64,000 nucleotides of DNA from Parafannyhessea umbonata (GTDB taxonomy: Bacteria; Actinomycetota; Coriobacteriia; Coriobacteriales; Atopobiaceae). The translations under genes were made by a program, and so were the position numbers. The notes under the pieces were generated by a model. The model was not told the origin of the DNA. It was given only the letters and a program-made list of their open reading frames with translations, and did no database searches. Shown here one piece after another: positions 42,328-50,330 of the stretch; positions within the stretch are counted from its first letter, which is position 1; each line of letters opens with the position of its first letter. The stretch covers positions 360,634 through 424,633 of the forward strand of contig NZ_JABAGR010000001.1 of assembly GCF_012844235.1 (NCBI RefSeq), written 5' to 3'.

Positions 42328-42900
42328 GTACGCACCCGCGCCCAATTTGCAAATCTTCGCAAGGTCGGCCCGGGTGCGTGCGAGGACGTCTGGGCTACGG
42401 GTACACACCACGTCCCAGTTTGCGCTTTCCTGCAAGGTCGGCCTTGGTGCGTACCCGTCGCCGCACGCACCCGGGGTGAGTTTACGGAATCCTGTAAGCT
42501 CACCCAAGGTGTGTTGCGAAAATCGAGGCCTCCCGCCACGAATTCGCGGGTGTGTTGCGCTAGATGCGAGAAACCCCCAGGTGTGCGACATGCGATTTTG
42601 ATTCAATTGCACATAAGTGCTGGCAGAAGGCTCAAACCATGGAATCCTAAGCCAAATTCCGGGTACACACCCACCGATTTCTGCCACAGGACCCCCTCCG
42701 GCGCAACACACCCGGCCCGAGTTTGCAAGATTTCGCAAGGTCGGCACGGGTGCGTGCGGGGCCGTGGCACAAGTGGGTACACACCTGCGCCCAGTTTGCA
42801 AAACATTGCAAAGTCGTCACGGGTGTGTGCGGTGGCATCCTGGGCGCGGGTACGCATCCGCGCCCAGTTTGCATGGTTTTTAAAAATCGGTCACGGTGCG
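42328..42900. repeat. Array of six GTAC/GCAC-bounded dyad repeats
   Basis: Units lie at 42328-42382, 42401-42454, 42473-42518, 42701-42757, 42777-42830 and 42850-42900, with a further half-unit at 42662. Each has outer arms like GTACACACC or GCACGCACC, then CGCGCCCAGTTTGCAAA, and a mirrored right arm TTGCAAGGTCG...GGGTGCGTGC. The unit at 42777 shares 23 of 24 positions with a unit of the array at 16-288. The array fills most of the 822-bp gap between niaR and hisS; 42519-42660 is AT-richer and holds nothing recognisable. Open frames across it are repeat artefacts. Confidence 0.85.
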
Positions 42901-43004
42901 TTTCGTCGGCCGTGGGCGTCGGCGTGTGACCGTCCCACTATGCAGCGTCGTTGTGCGGCGAGTTAAGGTTGGGCGTCGGACTCCGCCGCCAGAGGCCAGA
43001 GGCG

Positions 43005-43010
43005 TATACT
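43005..43010 (+). promoter_or_regulatory. Probable -10 element of hisS
   Basis: TATACT lies about 90 bp upstream of the hisS start. No good -35 is visible at 17 bp. I looked for a T-box specifier stem in the leader and did not find a convincing one. Confidence 0.45.
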
Positions 43011-43101
43011 GCCTACCTGTTGGCCGTGGAAGGCGTCGTGCGTCGTACGGCGTTTGTGGCCACGGCCATGGACGCGCTGAAGGCGCGGAAGGAGGCCAGA
43101 C

Positions 43102-44415
43102 ATGGCTCAGAAGATCCAGGGTACCGAGGACCTGTACGGCGGATACATGCGTGCGTGGCAGCACATGCAGGACGTTGCGCGCGAGCTCTTCGGCGCGTAT
43201 GGGTTCGACATGATAGAGACCCCCGCCATCGAGCAGGTGGACACGTTCGTGCACGGCATCGGCGAGTCGACGGACGTCGTGCGCAAGGAGATGTTCCGCG
43301 TGTTCTCCGGCGCGCTCATGGAGCGCCTGCTGGACGCCGGTACGGAGAGCGGCCTGAAGGCGAAGCAGCGCATGGCGATGCGTCCGGAAGGAACGGCCGG
43401 CGTCGTGCGCGCCGCGGTCGAGAACAACTTCGTCCCGCAGGGCGGCGCCCCCGTCAAGCTGTGGTACGGCGAGGCCATGTTCCGCGGCGAGCGCCCGCAG
43501 AAGGGCCGCCTGCGCCAGTTCCACCAGGTGGGCGTCGAGTGGCTCGGCGCGCCGGACCCCGCGGCGGATGCCGAGTGCATCATCATGCTGATGGAGTTCT
43601 ACAAGCGCATGGGCTTCGACCCCTCCACGCTCACGCTCCGCATCAACTCGATGGGCGATGCCGCGTGCCGTCCCGCGTACCGCCAGAAGGTCCGCGACTT
43701 CATCCTCGCCCACAAGGACGAGATGTGCGAGGACTGCCTGGAGCGCGCGGAGATCAACCCGCTGCGCAGCTTCGACTGCAAGAACGACCACTGCCGCGAG
43801 GTCATGGCGGACGCCCCCCTCGCGAAGGACAACCTGTGCGACGACTGCGCCGCGCACTACGCAAAGGTAAAGCAGTACCTGGACGAGGCCGGCGTCTCCT
43901 ACGTCGAGGACCCCACGCTCGTGCGCGGGCTCGACTACTACACGCGCACCGTGTTCGAGGTCGAGTGCCAGAACGCCGGCGTCGGCGCCATCGGCGGCGG
44001 CGGTCGCTACGACGGTCTGATGGAGCTCGAGGGCGGCAAGCCCACGCCGGGCATCGGGTTCGCCGTTGGCTTCGAGCGCATGTACCTGGCGCTCCAGAGC
44101 CTCGGCGTCAACGTGGACGGCGACGAGCCCGCGTGCGTGTACGTAGCGTGCACCGGCGCCGACGAGCGCGACGCCGTCTTCCGCGCCACGCTCGCGCTTC
44201 GCCAGGCGGGCGTCCGCACTGAGGCGGACTACCAGGGTCGCTCGCTCAAGAGCCAGTTCAAGCAGGCAGACAAGCACAACGCGCGCCTGTGCGTCGTACT
44301 GGGCTCCGACGAGGTCGCGGCCGGCGTGGCCACGCTTCGCGACATGTCCACGCACGAGCAGGTGCAGGTGCCCATGGCGGACCTCGCCAGCGAGGTGAAG
44401 GCGCGCCTGGCATAG
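43102..44415 (+). CDS. hisS: Histidyl-tRNA synthetase
   Basis: This 437-residue class II synthetase charges tRNA-His. Motif 2 (RPEGTAGVVRA ... RGERPQKGRLRQFHQVG), the two histidine-specific signatures LVRGLDYYTRTVFEV and GGGGRYDGL, and motif 3 (PGIGFAVGFERM) are intact. The C-terminal anticodon-binding domain follows. A Cys-rich insert (CEDCLERAEINPLRSFDCKNDHC ... CDDCAAHY) may bind zinc. ATG 43102 follows GGAAGGAGG. Confidence 0.95.
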   Translation: MAQKIQGTEDLYGGYMRAWQHMQDVARELFGAYGFDMIETPAIEQVDTFVHGIGESTDVVRKEMFRVFSGALMERLLDAGTESGLKAKQRMAMRPEGTAGVVRAAVENNFVPQGGAPVKLWYGEAMFRGERPQKGRLRQFHQVGVEWLGAPDPAADAECIIMLMEFYKRMGFDPSTLTLRINSMGDAACRPAYRQKVRDFILAHKDEMCEDCLERAEINPLRSFDCKNDHCREVMADAPLAKDNLCDDCAAHYAKVKQYLDEAGVSYVEDPTLVRGLDYYTRTVFEVECQNAGVGAIGGGGRYDGLMELEGGKPTPGIGFAVGFERMYLALQSLGVNVDGDEPACVYVACTGADERDAVFRATLALRQAGVRTEADYQGRSLKSQFKQADKHNARLCVVLGSDEVAAGVATLRDMSTHEQVQVPMADLASEVKARLA

Positions 44416-44447
44416 CCGCGGGCGCCCAAGATTCTGCCGCTTCGCAA

Positions 44448-44569
44448 CATCACTACCTGACAGATGCGGCATCTGTCAGGTAGTGATGTCTTTTTGGGCA
44501 AAAATGAGGCTTTTCTGCCATCATGGCCCATCACTATCCGACAGATTCACATCCTGTCAGATAGTGATG
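44448..44569. repeat. Twin inverted repeats sharing CATCACTAYCYGACAG arms
   Basis: The first is a 41-bp near-perfect palindrome (arms 44448-44467 and 44469-44488) followed by TCTTTTT, which would terminate hisS. About 40 bp on, a second hairpin (arms 44529-44545 and 44554-44569) has the same outer sequence, CATCACTATC...GATAGTGATG. Because all four arms are related, the block can also fold end to end. It sits in the 333-bp gap between hisS and the zinc-ribbon gene; the remainder, 44570-44748, shows nothing else clear. It may be a terminator pair or a small mobile palindromic element. Confidence 0.8.
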
Positions 44570-44748
44570 CACCTGTCACCCGCGCGACGCCCGCTCGCCG
44601 CGCCTTCGAGTCGCAGCGTCCGCGGCGGGCTGGAACGACTCGCCGTCAGTTGGTAACGGATGCGTTAGATGAAGCCGCCCGGCAACGACCGGTCCGGTCG
44701 TCGTGGTAGCATTTTCCCACGCTCGACCGCGACCGAGGATTCCAGGAG

Positions 44749-45735
44749 ATGGGACACAAGATGGGAACTCGCTTTTGCACAAGTTGCGGAGCGCCAATCC
44801 AGCCCGGCAAGAAGTTCTGCATGAGGTGCGGCGCCCCGATCGCAGACGCCTCGCCCGCGCCGGACTCGACCTCGCCCGCGCCGCCCACGCGCATGCCGTC
44901 GACGGCACCTGGCTCGCCCGCCCGGGCAGACGCCGCGCCAACGGACATCCCGGCGCCGCAGCCCGCCAAGAGGCCCGGCACGGGAACCATCGTCGCCATC
45001 GTGGCGGCGGTCCTCCTTGCCCTCGTGCTCGTGTTCCTGATCGCGTGGAGCGCAAGCGGCAATGCGCTGCCGTGGCAGGCGGGCGCAGATCAGGCGCAGA
45101 AGGCCACGGGCGAGAAGAGCGAGGCCGCCAAGAGGAAGGCCGCCCAGAAGAAGGCGGCCGAGGACAAGCGGAAGGCCGAGGAGGCCAAGGAGAAGGCGGC
45201 CGAGGCGGAGGCCGAGGCGGAGGCGAAGGCCAAGGCGGAGGCCGAACAGAAGGCCGAGGCGGCGGCGCAGGCGCAGCGGGATGCCGAGAAGAACGCGGAG
45301 GACGCGCAGTTCAAGGGTCAGCTCGTCTTGTACTACAACAGGCTGAGCGACTACGACTCGCGCATCGCGAGCTGCGCGAACACGTTCAACAAGACGTACC
45401 TGAGCGGCGACTACGCGGCGCGCTCGTCCGCGGCGAGCGACTGCTACAGCCTGGAGCAGAGCATCCAGGGCGACGTCTCGTCGTTCGCGGGCATCCAGGT
45501 CCCCGAGGGCAGCGCGTATGCGTCGCAGCACGCGTCGATCCAGCGCTGCCTCGCAGACTTGCAGTCCCGCATCGGCTGCATAGCGTCTGCGTGGACGACG
45601 GACCTCGCCTACGACGACCCCGCCCCGCACAAGGACCAGATCCTTGCCCCCATCACCGCCGGCAACAACCCGCACACGAGCAAGAGCATCGCGCTGCAGG
45701 ACTACCAGGACGTGTACCCCACCATCAAGTTCTAG
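44749..45735 (+). CDS. N-terminal zinc-ribbon, single-TM, coiled-coil protein
   Basis: This 328-residue protein starts with a double zinc ribbon (CTSCGAPIQPGKKFCMRCGAPI, residues about 10-31). A Ser/Pro/Ala linker, one membrane helix (about 78-104), a highly charged Ala/Glu/Lys coiled coil (about 115-185) and a C-terminal globular domain of about 140 residues with several Cys follow. The ribbon would be cytoplasmic and the C-domain outside. No function known. The next gene carries a matching ribbon at its C-terminus, so the two may assemble. The start is uncertain between ATG 44749 and ATG 44761. Confidence 0.75.
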   Translation: MGHKMGTRFCTSCGAPIQPGKKFCMRCGAPIADASPAPDSTSPAPPTRMPSTAPGSPARADAAPTDIPAPQPAKRPGTGTIVAIVAAVLLALVLVFLIAWSASGNALPWQAGADQAQKATGEKSEAAKRKAAQKKAAEDKRKAEEAKEKAAEAEAEAEAKAKAEAEQKAEAAAQAQRDAEKNAEDAQFKGQLVLYYNRLSDYDSRIASCANTFNKTYLSGDYAARSSAASDCYSLEQSIQGDVSSFAGIQVPEGSAYASQHASIQRCLADLQSRIGCIASAWTTDLAYDDPAPHKDQILAPITAGNNPHTSKSIALQDYQDVYPTIKF

Positions 45736-45824
45736 GTCATCGGGCCTTCCGCGGGCGCTGCCGAGAAGAACGGCTTCCCGTCGCCCCCGCGTCAGACTGA
45801 CCGCACCAACGAAAGGAATCGCAC

Positions 45825-46580
45825 ATGTTTGGAACCAACTCGTACGGCTACGGAGGATATGGCTACGACGCCAATCCGTTCGGCCAGCTCGTGAACTTTG
45901 GGTCTGCCTTCGGCGTCCTCATGTTCATCGCGCTCGTCGCGGCTATCGTGCTCACGGTCATGGGCTACAAGCGCTTCGTGTCCGATAAGAACGAGCTCCA
46001 CCTGAGCTACAAGGACAAGAAGAGCTGGGGGCCGTTCCTGCGCTTCGACATCCTGCTCATCGACAAGATCCTGAAGGCGCTCTACATGTTCAACGCGCTT
46101 CTGGTCCTGTTTGGCTGCGCAGCGGGCGCGCTGAGCTCCATCAGCTTTGGCTTTGGGGCGTTTCTGGGCGCGCTCGTGGGCATGATAATCCTGTGCGTCG
46201 TGCTCGAGCTCCTGCTTCGCGTGGGCTACGAGTTCGTGATGCTCAACGTCATGATCGCGCGCAACACCTCGGACATCAGGCGCAAGCTCTTCAGCGATGC
46301 ACCCACCTCGCCCGCGGCGCCGGCGAGCCCCGCGCCCGTGGCACCCGCGCCTGCGCCGACCGCTCCCGCGGCCCAGGCGCCCGTCGCGCCGGAGCCCGAG
46401 CCCGCCGCCTTCGAGTCCGCGCCCACGACGGTGCTCGACCGCGGCGACCAGGCGCCCGCGGACCCCGCTCCCGTGGCGCCCACGGAGGTCGTGCACAAGG
46501 CATCGTTCTGCCCCAACTGCGGCGCGCCCGTCGAGCCGGGCGACCGCTTCTGCGGGGAGTGCGGCCACAAGCTTGACTAA
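45825..46580 (+). CDS. DUF4282-like membrane protein with C-terminal zinc ribbon
   Basis: This 251-residue protein has a Gly/Tyr-rich start, then three or so membrane helices (AFGVLMFIALVAAIVLTVMGY; ALYMFNALLVLFGCAAGAL; FLGALVGMIILCVVLELLLRVGYEFVMLNVMI), the last resembling DUF4282. An Ala/Pro-rich cytoplasmic linker of about 75 residues and a zinc ribbon CPNCGAPVEPGDRFCGECG follow. It lies 90 bp downstream of the previous zinc-ribbon gene on the same strand. Confidence 0.78.
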   Translation: MFGTNSYGYGGYGYDANPFGQLVNFGSAFGVLMFIALVAAIVLTVMGYKRFVSDKNELHLSYKDKKSWGPFLRFDILLIDKILKALYMFNALLVLFGCAAGALSSISFGFGAFLGALVGMIILCVVLELLLRVGYEFVMLNVMIARNTSDIRRKLFSDAPTSPAAPASPAPVAPAPAPTAPAAQAPVAPEPEPAAFESAPTTVLDRGDQAPADPAPVAPTEVVHKASFCPNCGAPVEPGDRFCGECGHKLD

Positions 46581-46616
46581 GCCAGTCCGGCAGGCCAGCC
46601 ATCGCGCGTAACAAGA

Positions 46617-46652
46617 GGCGTCCCCGACCACTGCTCGTTGGTCGGGGACGCC
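46617..46652. terminator. Bidirectional terminator
   Basis: GGCGTCCCCGACC (46617-46629) pairs perfectly with GGTCGGGGACGCC (46640-46652), between the converging zinc-ribbon and NhaC genes. Confidence 0.85.
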
Positions 46653-46708
46653 CTCGTATGTGCCGCACGTCCGGGGGGATTCGGACGCGGGTGCGCGGTT
46701 CTTCTCGC

Positions 46709-48088
46709 CTACGCGGCGGTCGCCAGGCGGCGCGCGTCGTCGCGGCGGTCAAGGCCCAGCAGGCGCGCCGTGTGCGTGTCGCTGAAGCCGGCGTGGGAGT
46801 GCTGGTACATGGAGATCGCGAGCGTCCACAGGGGGATGAGGATGCTGAGGCAGTTCCAGAGGATGCTCGTCATGGGCATGCCCACGAACGCGACGATGCC
46901 GACGCACGAGGTGGACCAGGGGATGACGGACGGGATGATGGCGGCGCTGTTCTCGAGGTCGAGCGCGAGCGCGGAGCCGTCGCGCTCCGTGCCCTCGCAC
47001 AGCTGGCACGTGAGCATGAGCGCCACGACCTGGTCGCACGCGATGACGCACGTGGCGATGCTCGTGAGCAGCACGCTCGCGAACGGGGTGGAGTGGCGCG
47101 CGACCTTGTCGACGTAGTCGCGCAGGCCCAGGAGCAGGCCGGTCTCGCGGAAGATGCCGGAGTACGTGGACGCCACGCCCACGATGAGGGCGATGTCGAG
47201 CATCGAGACCACGCCGCCGCCGTTGACCATGCGCGCGATGGCCATGTTCTTGCAGCGGTAGCCGAAGACCAGGATGGCCGGGAGCTCCGCGACGCTTATG
47301 TGCTGCACGAAGACGCAGACGAGAAGTGCTGCCACCAGGCTCGCGACCATGGTCCGCTTGACGCTCACCTTGAGCAGGGACAGAACGAGGATGAGGGCGG
47401 TGGGCACGATCACGACCCAGCCGAGGTCGAACGAAGACGCGAACGAGCCGGCGAACGACGGCCTCATGGCGGTGCCGGAGCTGGTCATGCCCGCGATGCC
47501 GTACACGACGCAGCACAGCGCGAACGGCACGGCGCCGGTGCGGACCATGCGGCGCACGTTGTCGAACACCTGCGTCTTGGTGATGCTTGCGACGAGCGCG
47601 GCGGAGGAGGACATGGGCGAGCAGCGGTCGCCCACGAACGCGCCGGCGAGGATGGCGCCGCCCACCAGCGCGACGTCCGCCTTCATGGCGGTGGCGATCG
47701 TCATGCAGATGACGCCGACCGTGGCGGCCGCCGCGTACGAGCTGCCCACGAGCATGGACATGCCGGACGTGAGCAGGAAGCTGAGAAGGACGAGGTTCCT
47801 GGGGCTCACGAGCGTGGCGGACCAGCAGGTGATCGCCGGGATGGTGCCGGCGGCGCGCCAGCTTGCGGTGAGGGCGCCGATGAGCACGAAGAGCGTGAGC
47901 ACGCTGCCGACCGACCTGAGGCCGCCGGCCGCCATGCGCGCCACGTCCCGCACGGAGAAGCCGCGCCACAGGCCGTAGCTCGCAAACAGGAGCATGCCAA
48001 ACACCAGCAGGGGCAGAAGCGGCGCCCCCAGCACGATGCCCGCCAGAAGCACCAGCGCAAACGTAAGAAGAATGCCTGCCTCGACCAT
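46709..48088 (-). CDS. Na+/H+ antiporter, NhaC family
   Basis: This 459-residue membrane protein has about eleven hydrophobic segments and the NhaC-type core GAILAGAFVGDRCSPMSSSAALVASITKT with conserved Asp, Cys and Ser, plus SAAIIPSVIPWSTSC late in the sequence. It should exchange Na+ for H+; some NhaC-like proteins exchange organic acids such as malate and lactate, so the substrate is not certain. GGGGAG precedes the ATG by nine bases. A GC-rich hairpin (48112-48137) lies in its leader. It is divergent from a LysR gene, its probable regulator. Confidence 0.87.
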   Translation of the reverse strand: MVEAGILLTFALVLLAGIVLGAPLLPLLVFGMLLFASYGLWRGFSVRDVARMAAGGLRSVGSVLTLFVLIGALTASWRAAGTIPAITCWSATLVSPRNLVLLSFLLTSGMSMLVGSSYAAAATVGVICMTIATAMKADVALVGGAILAGAFVGDRCSPMSSSAALVASITKTQVFDNVRRMVRTGAVPFALCCVVYGIAGMTSSGTAMRPSFAGSFASSFDLGWVVIVPTALILVLSLLKVSVKRTMVASLVAALLVCVFVQHISVAELPAILVFGYRCKNMAIARMVNGGGVVSMLDIALIVGVASTYSGIFRETGLLLGLRDYVDKVARHSTPFASVLLTSIATCVIACDQVVALMLTCQLCEGTERDGSALALDLENSAAIIPSVIPWSTSCVGIVAFVGMPMTSILWNCLSILIPLWTLAISMYQHSHAGFSDTHTARLLGLDRRDDARRLATAA

Positions 48089-48191
48089 GTTGCCGCTCCC
48101 CGCAGCCCAAGGCGCGCCGGTCCGCCGGCGCGCGCCACCCTGTATGCGGCACTTAGGTTAGGTAGGTCACACGCGTAAGTCCAACTGTTAT

Positions 48192-48206
48192 TATCGGTAT
48201 ATGATA
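48192..48206. promoter_or_regulatory. Candidate LysR operator between nhaC and lysR
   Basis: TATC (48192-48195) and GATA (48203-48206) form a dyad with a 7-bp spacer in the AT-rich centre of the divergent region, close to a TATGAT -10-like element for the LysR gene. This is the right place for autoregulation and for nhaC control. Confidence 0.4.
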
Positions 48207-48270
48207 CAAGAGAAACTTGTGATGAGGCCCGCGCGTGCGCGAGGCCACGGGGCGGGGGAGGGCGAGGCCC

Positions 48271-49224
48271 ATGAACTTCTCGACCATGGACTACTTCGTG
48301 GCGCTTGCGGAGGAAAAGAGCTTCACCAAGGCGGCCGAGCGGCTGTCCGTGACGCAGCAGACGCTGTCCGCGCACATCGCGGGCGTGGAGGCGGAGCTGG
48401 GCGTCAGGCTGGTGAACCGCAAGGTGCCGCTGACGCTGACGTACGCGGGCGACGTGTTTCTGGGCTACGCGCGGCGCTTCCAGGCGCTGCGCCGCACGAT
48501 GGGTCAGGAGTTCCTGGATATATCGCGCGACGAGCGCGGCCTTCTGGGCGTGGGCGTGGCCAGCACCCGCGGCCACATGCTGATGCCCGCCACGATCGCG
48601 CGCTTCCAGAGCGAGCACCCCGGCATCAACGTGCTGCTGCACGAGTCCGAGAACCAGGAGCTGGTGAGCCTCCTGAAGGAGGGGCGCGTGGACCTGGCCG
48701 TGGCGACGGTGCCGGACGACGAGCCCGGCCTGCAGGTGCGCAGGCTGTGCCGCGAGAAGATCGTGATGCTCGTGGCGGAGGGTCTCTTGCGGGATGTGTG
48801 CGACGACGTGGACGAGGCCGTTCGGGAGGCGGGCCGCGGCAACATGGCGCCGCTTTCGCGCTGCCCGTTCATGATGCTGGGCAAGGCGGACGAGCCGGGG
48901 GCGCTCTCGCGGCGGCTGCTGGAGCGCTCCGGCGTGCGGCCATGGGTGCGCGTGTACTCCAAGAACTCCGAGACGCTGATCGACCTGGCGGCGCGCGGCA
49001 TGGGCGCCTGCTTCGTGCCGCGCGCGCTTGCGATGCGCGCCATGAGCGACCACCCGTACGCCCGCCTGCGCGCCGTGGGCTTGGGCGACGAGGCGGCCAT
49101 AACCATAAGCGCGGCGTGGAGGGACTCCGACCACGTGTGGAGCGTGATCCTGGCGTTTTACGAGCTGCTGGCGACGGAGCTCGCCGGCGGCGAGAGCGCG
49201 ATGCTCGGCCTGGAGGAGGCGTGA
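48271..49224 (+). CDS. LysR-family transcriptional regulator
   Basis: This 317-residue regulator has HTH MDYFVALAEEKSFTKAAERLSVTQQTLSAHIAGVE (residues about 5-40) and an effector-binding domain with LDLAVATVPDDEPGL-type strands. ATG 48271 follows GGGGGAGGG; a longer frame from 48235 is less likely. It is divergent from the NhaC antiporter, which it probably controls, and its stop overlaps the start of the pseudouridine synthase as ATGA. Confidence 0.9.
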   Translation: MNFSTMDYFVALAEEKSFTKAAERLSVTQQTLSAHIAGVEAELGVRLVNRKVPLTLTYAGDVFLGYARRFQALRRTMGQEFLDISRDERGLLGVGVASTRGHMLMPATIARFQSEHPGINVLLHESENQELVSLLKEGRVDLAVATVPDDEPGLQVRRLCREKIVMLVAEGLLRDVCDDVDEAVREAGRGNMAPLSRCPFMMLGKADEPGALSRRLLERSGVRPWVRVYSKNSETLIDLAARGMGACFVPRALAMRAMSDHPYARLRAVGLGDEAAITISAAWRDSDHVWSVILAFYELLATELAGGESAMLGLEEA

Positions 49225-50243
49225 TGGCGGCCGGGGCGCGCGGCGCGCACGACGCCGGCGCGCAGAGAGTGGCCGACGGGCTCGCGACGTACCTGGACGC
49301 GGCGGACGGCTCTGGCGGGCAGGCGCGGCAGGTGCGCTACCGCGTGGAGGCCGCGTGCACGGCGCAGGGGCTGCTCGCGTCGCTCGTGCGCTCGAAGCCC
49401 GTGGTGGCGCGTGCGTTTGGGGCCGGCGCGCTCGTGCGTGGGGGCGCGGCGCTGCGACGGCAGGACGCGCTTGCGCCGGGCGACGTGGTGACGCTTGCGC
49501 TGGCGCCGGCGCCGGCGGACGCGCGGCATGCGCGTGTCGGCCGCGCCGCGGGCGGGCGCGGGGGAAGGGGGCCTCGCGTCCTGTATCGCGACCCGTTCCT
49601 GATGGCGGTGGACAAGCCGGCCGGCATCCTGGTGCACGCCGACGGCACGGGCGCGCGCACGCTGACGGACGACGTGGCCGCGCTGCTGGCGCGCGAGGGG
49701 GTTCCCGCCGTGCCGCAGGCCGTGCAGAGGCTGGACGTGGACACCACCGGCGTCGTGCTCTTCTCGCTGGCGCCGGAGTTCCAGCCGGCGCTCGACGCGC
49801 TGGTGGCGTCGCACGACATGCGCAAGTGCTACCTCGCCGTGGTGGAGGGGTCGTTCCCCGCGGGGGTGCGCCGGCTGGACGCCCCGCTCGGGCGCGACAG
49901 GCACGACGCGCGGCGCATGCGCGTGAGCCCGCGCGGCAAGCCGGCGCTCACGCTCGTGACGGTGCTCGCGCGCCGCGGCGGGAGGTCGCTTCTGCTGCTT
50001 GAGCTGGGCACGGGGCGGCGCCACCAGATCCGCGTGCACCTTGCGCACGCGGGACATCCCATCGTGGGAGACGCGCTGTACGGCCGCGCGGCGGGCCCGG
50101 CCGGCGGCCTCATGCTCCACGCGGTGTGCGAGGAGCTTGCGCACCCCGCGACCGGCGAGGCGCTGCGCCTTGAGGCGGGGTGGCCCGCCCGCTTTGGGAA
50201 GTTCTTCTCGTCTTTGGACTATGACGCGGGGACGCGTTGCTAG
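49224..50243 (+). CDS. RluA-family pseudouridine synthase
   Basis: This 339-residue rRNA-modifying enzyme has the catalytic Asp in QRLDVDTTGVVLFS, then GTGRRHQIRVHLAHAGHPIVGDALYG, the motif III block. The N-terminal ~110 residues resemble a diverged S4-like or linker domain rich in Ala, Gly and Arg. It makes pseudouridine in 23S rRNA or tRNA; RluC/RluD/YlyB-type specificity cannot be told apart here. It is translationally coupled to the LysR gene. Confidence 0.88.
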   Translation: MAAGARGAHDAGAQRVADGLATYLDAADGSGGQARQVRYRVEAACTAQGLLASLVRSKPVVARAFGAGALVRGGAALRRQDALAPGDVVTLALAPAPADARHARVGRAAGGRGGRGPRVLYRDPFLMAVDKPAGILVHADGTGARTLTDDVAALLAREGVPAVPQAVQRLDVDTTGVVLFSLAPEFQPALDALVASHDMRKCYLAVVEGSFPAGVRRLDAPLGRDRHDARRMRVSPRGKPALTLVTVLARRGGRSLLLLELGTGRRHQIRVHLAHAGHPIVGDALYGRAAGPAGGLMLHAVCEELAHPATGEALRLEAGWPARFGKFFSSLDYDAGTRC

Positions 50244-50330
50244 ATAATGGGTGCGTGGGCCGCGGTGGCCCTCGCGCGGGGCGCGGCGTGCGGCCCGCGG
50301 CGGCTTAGGGCACGGACGAGAGGGGACACC

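Noticed and set aside
42347..42883. Small open frames across the dyad-repeat array, for example 42347-42601 and 42617-42883
   Set aside because: They simply translate the repeat units, and similar peptides appear on both strands; no start signals.
42900..43101. T-box leader upstream of hisS
   Set aside because: No T-box sequence or His specifier stem was recognisable; the leader is short after the presumed -10.
48201..49223. In-frame upstream extension of the pseudouridine synthase (to 48201)
   Set aside because: It overlaps the real LysR gene in another frame; the ATG at 49224 overlaps the LysR stop and has a GGAGG site.
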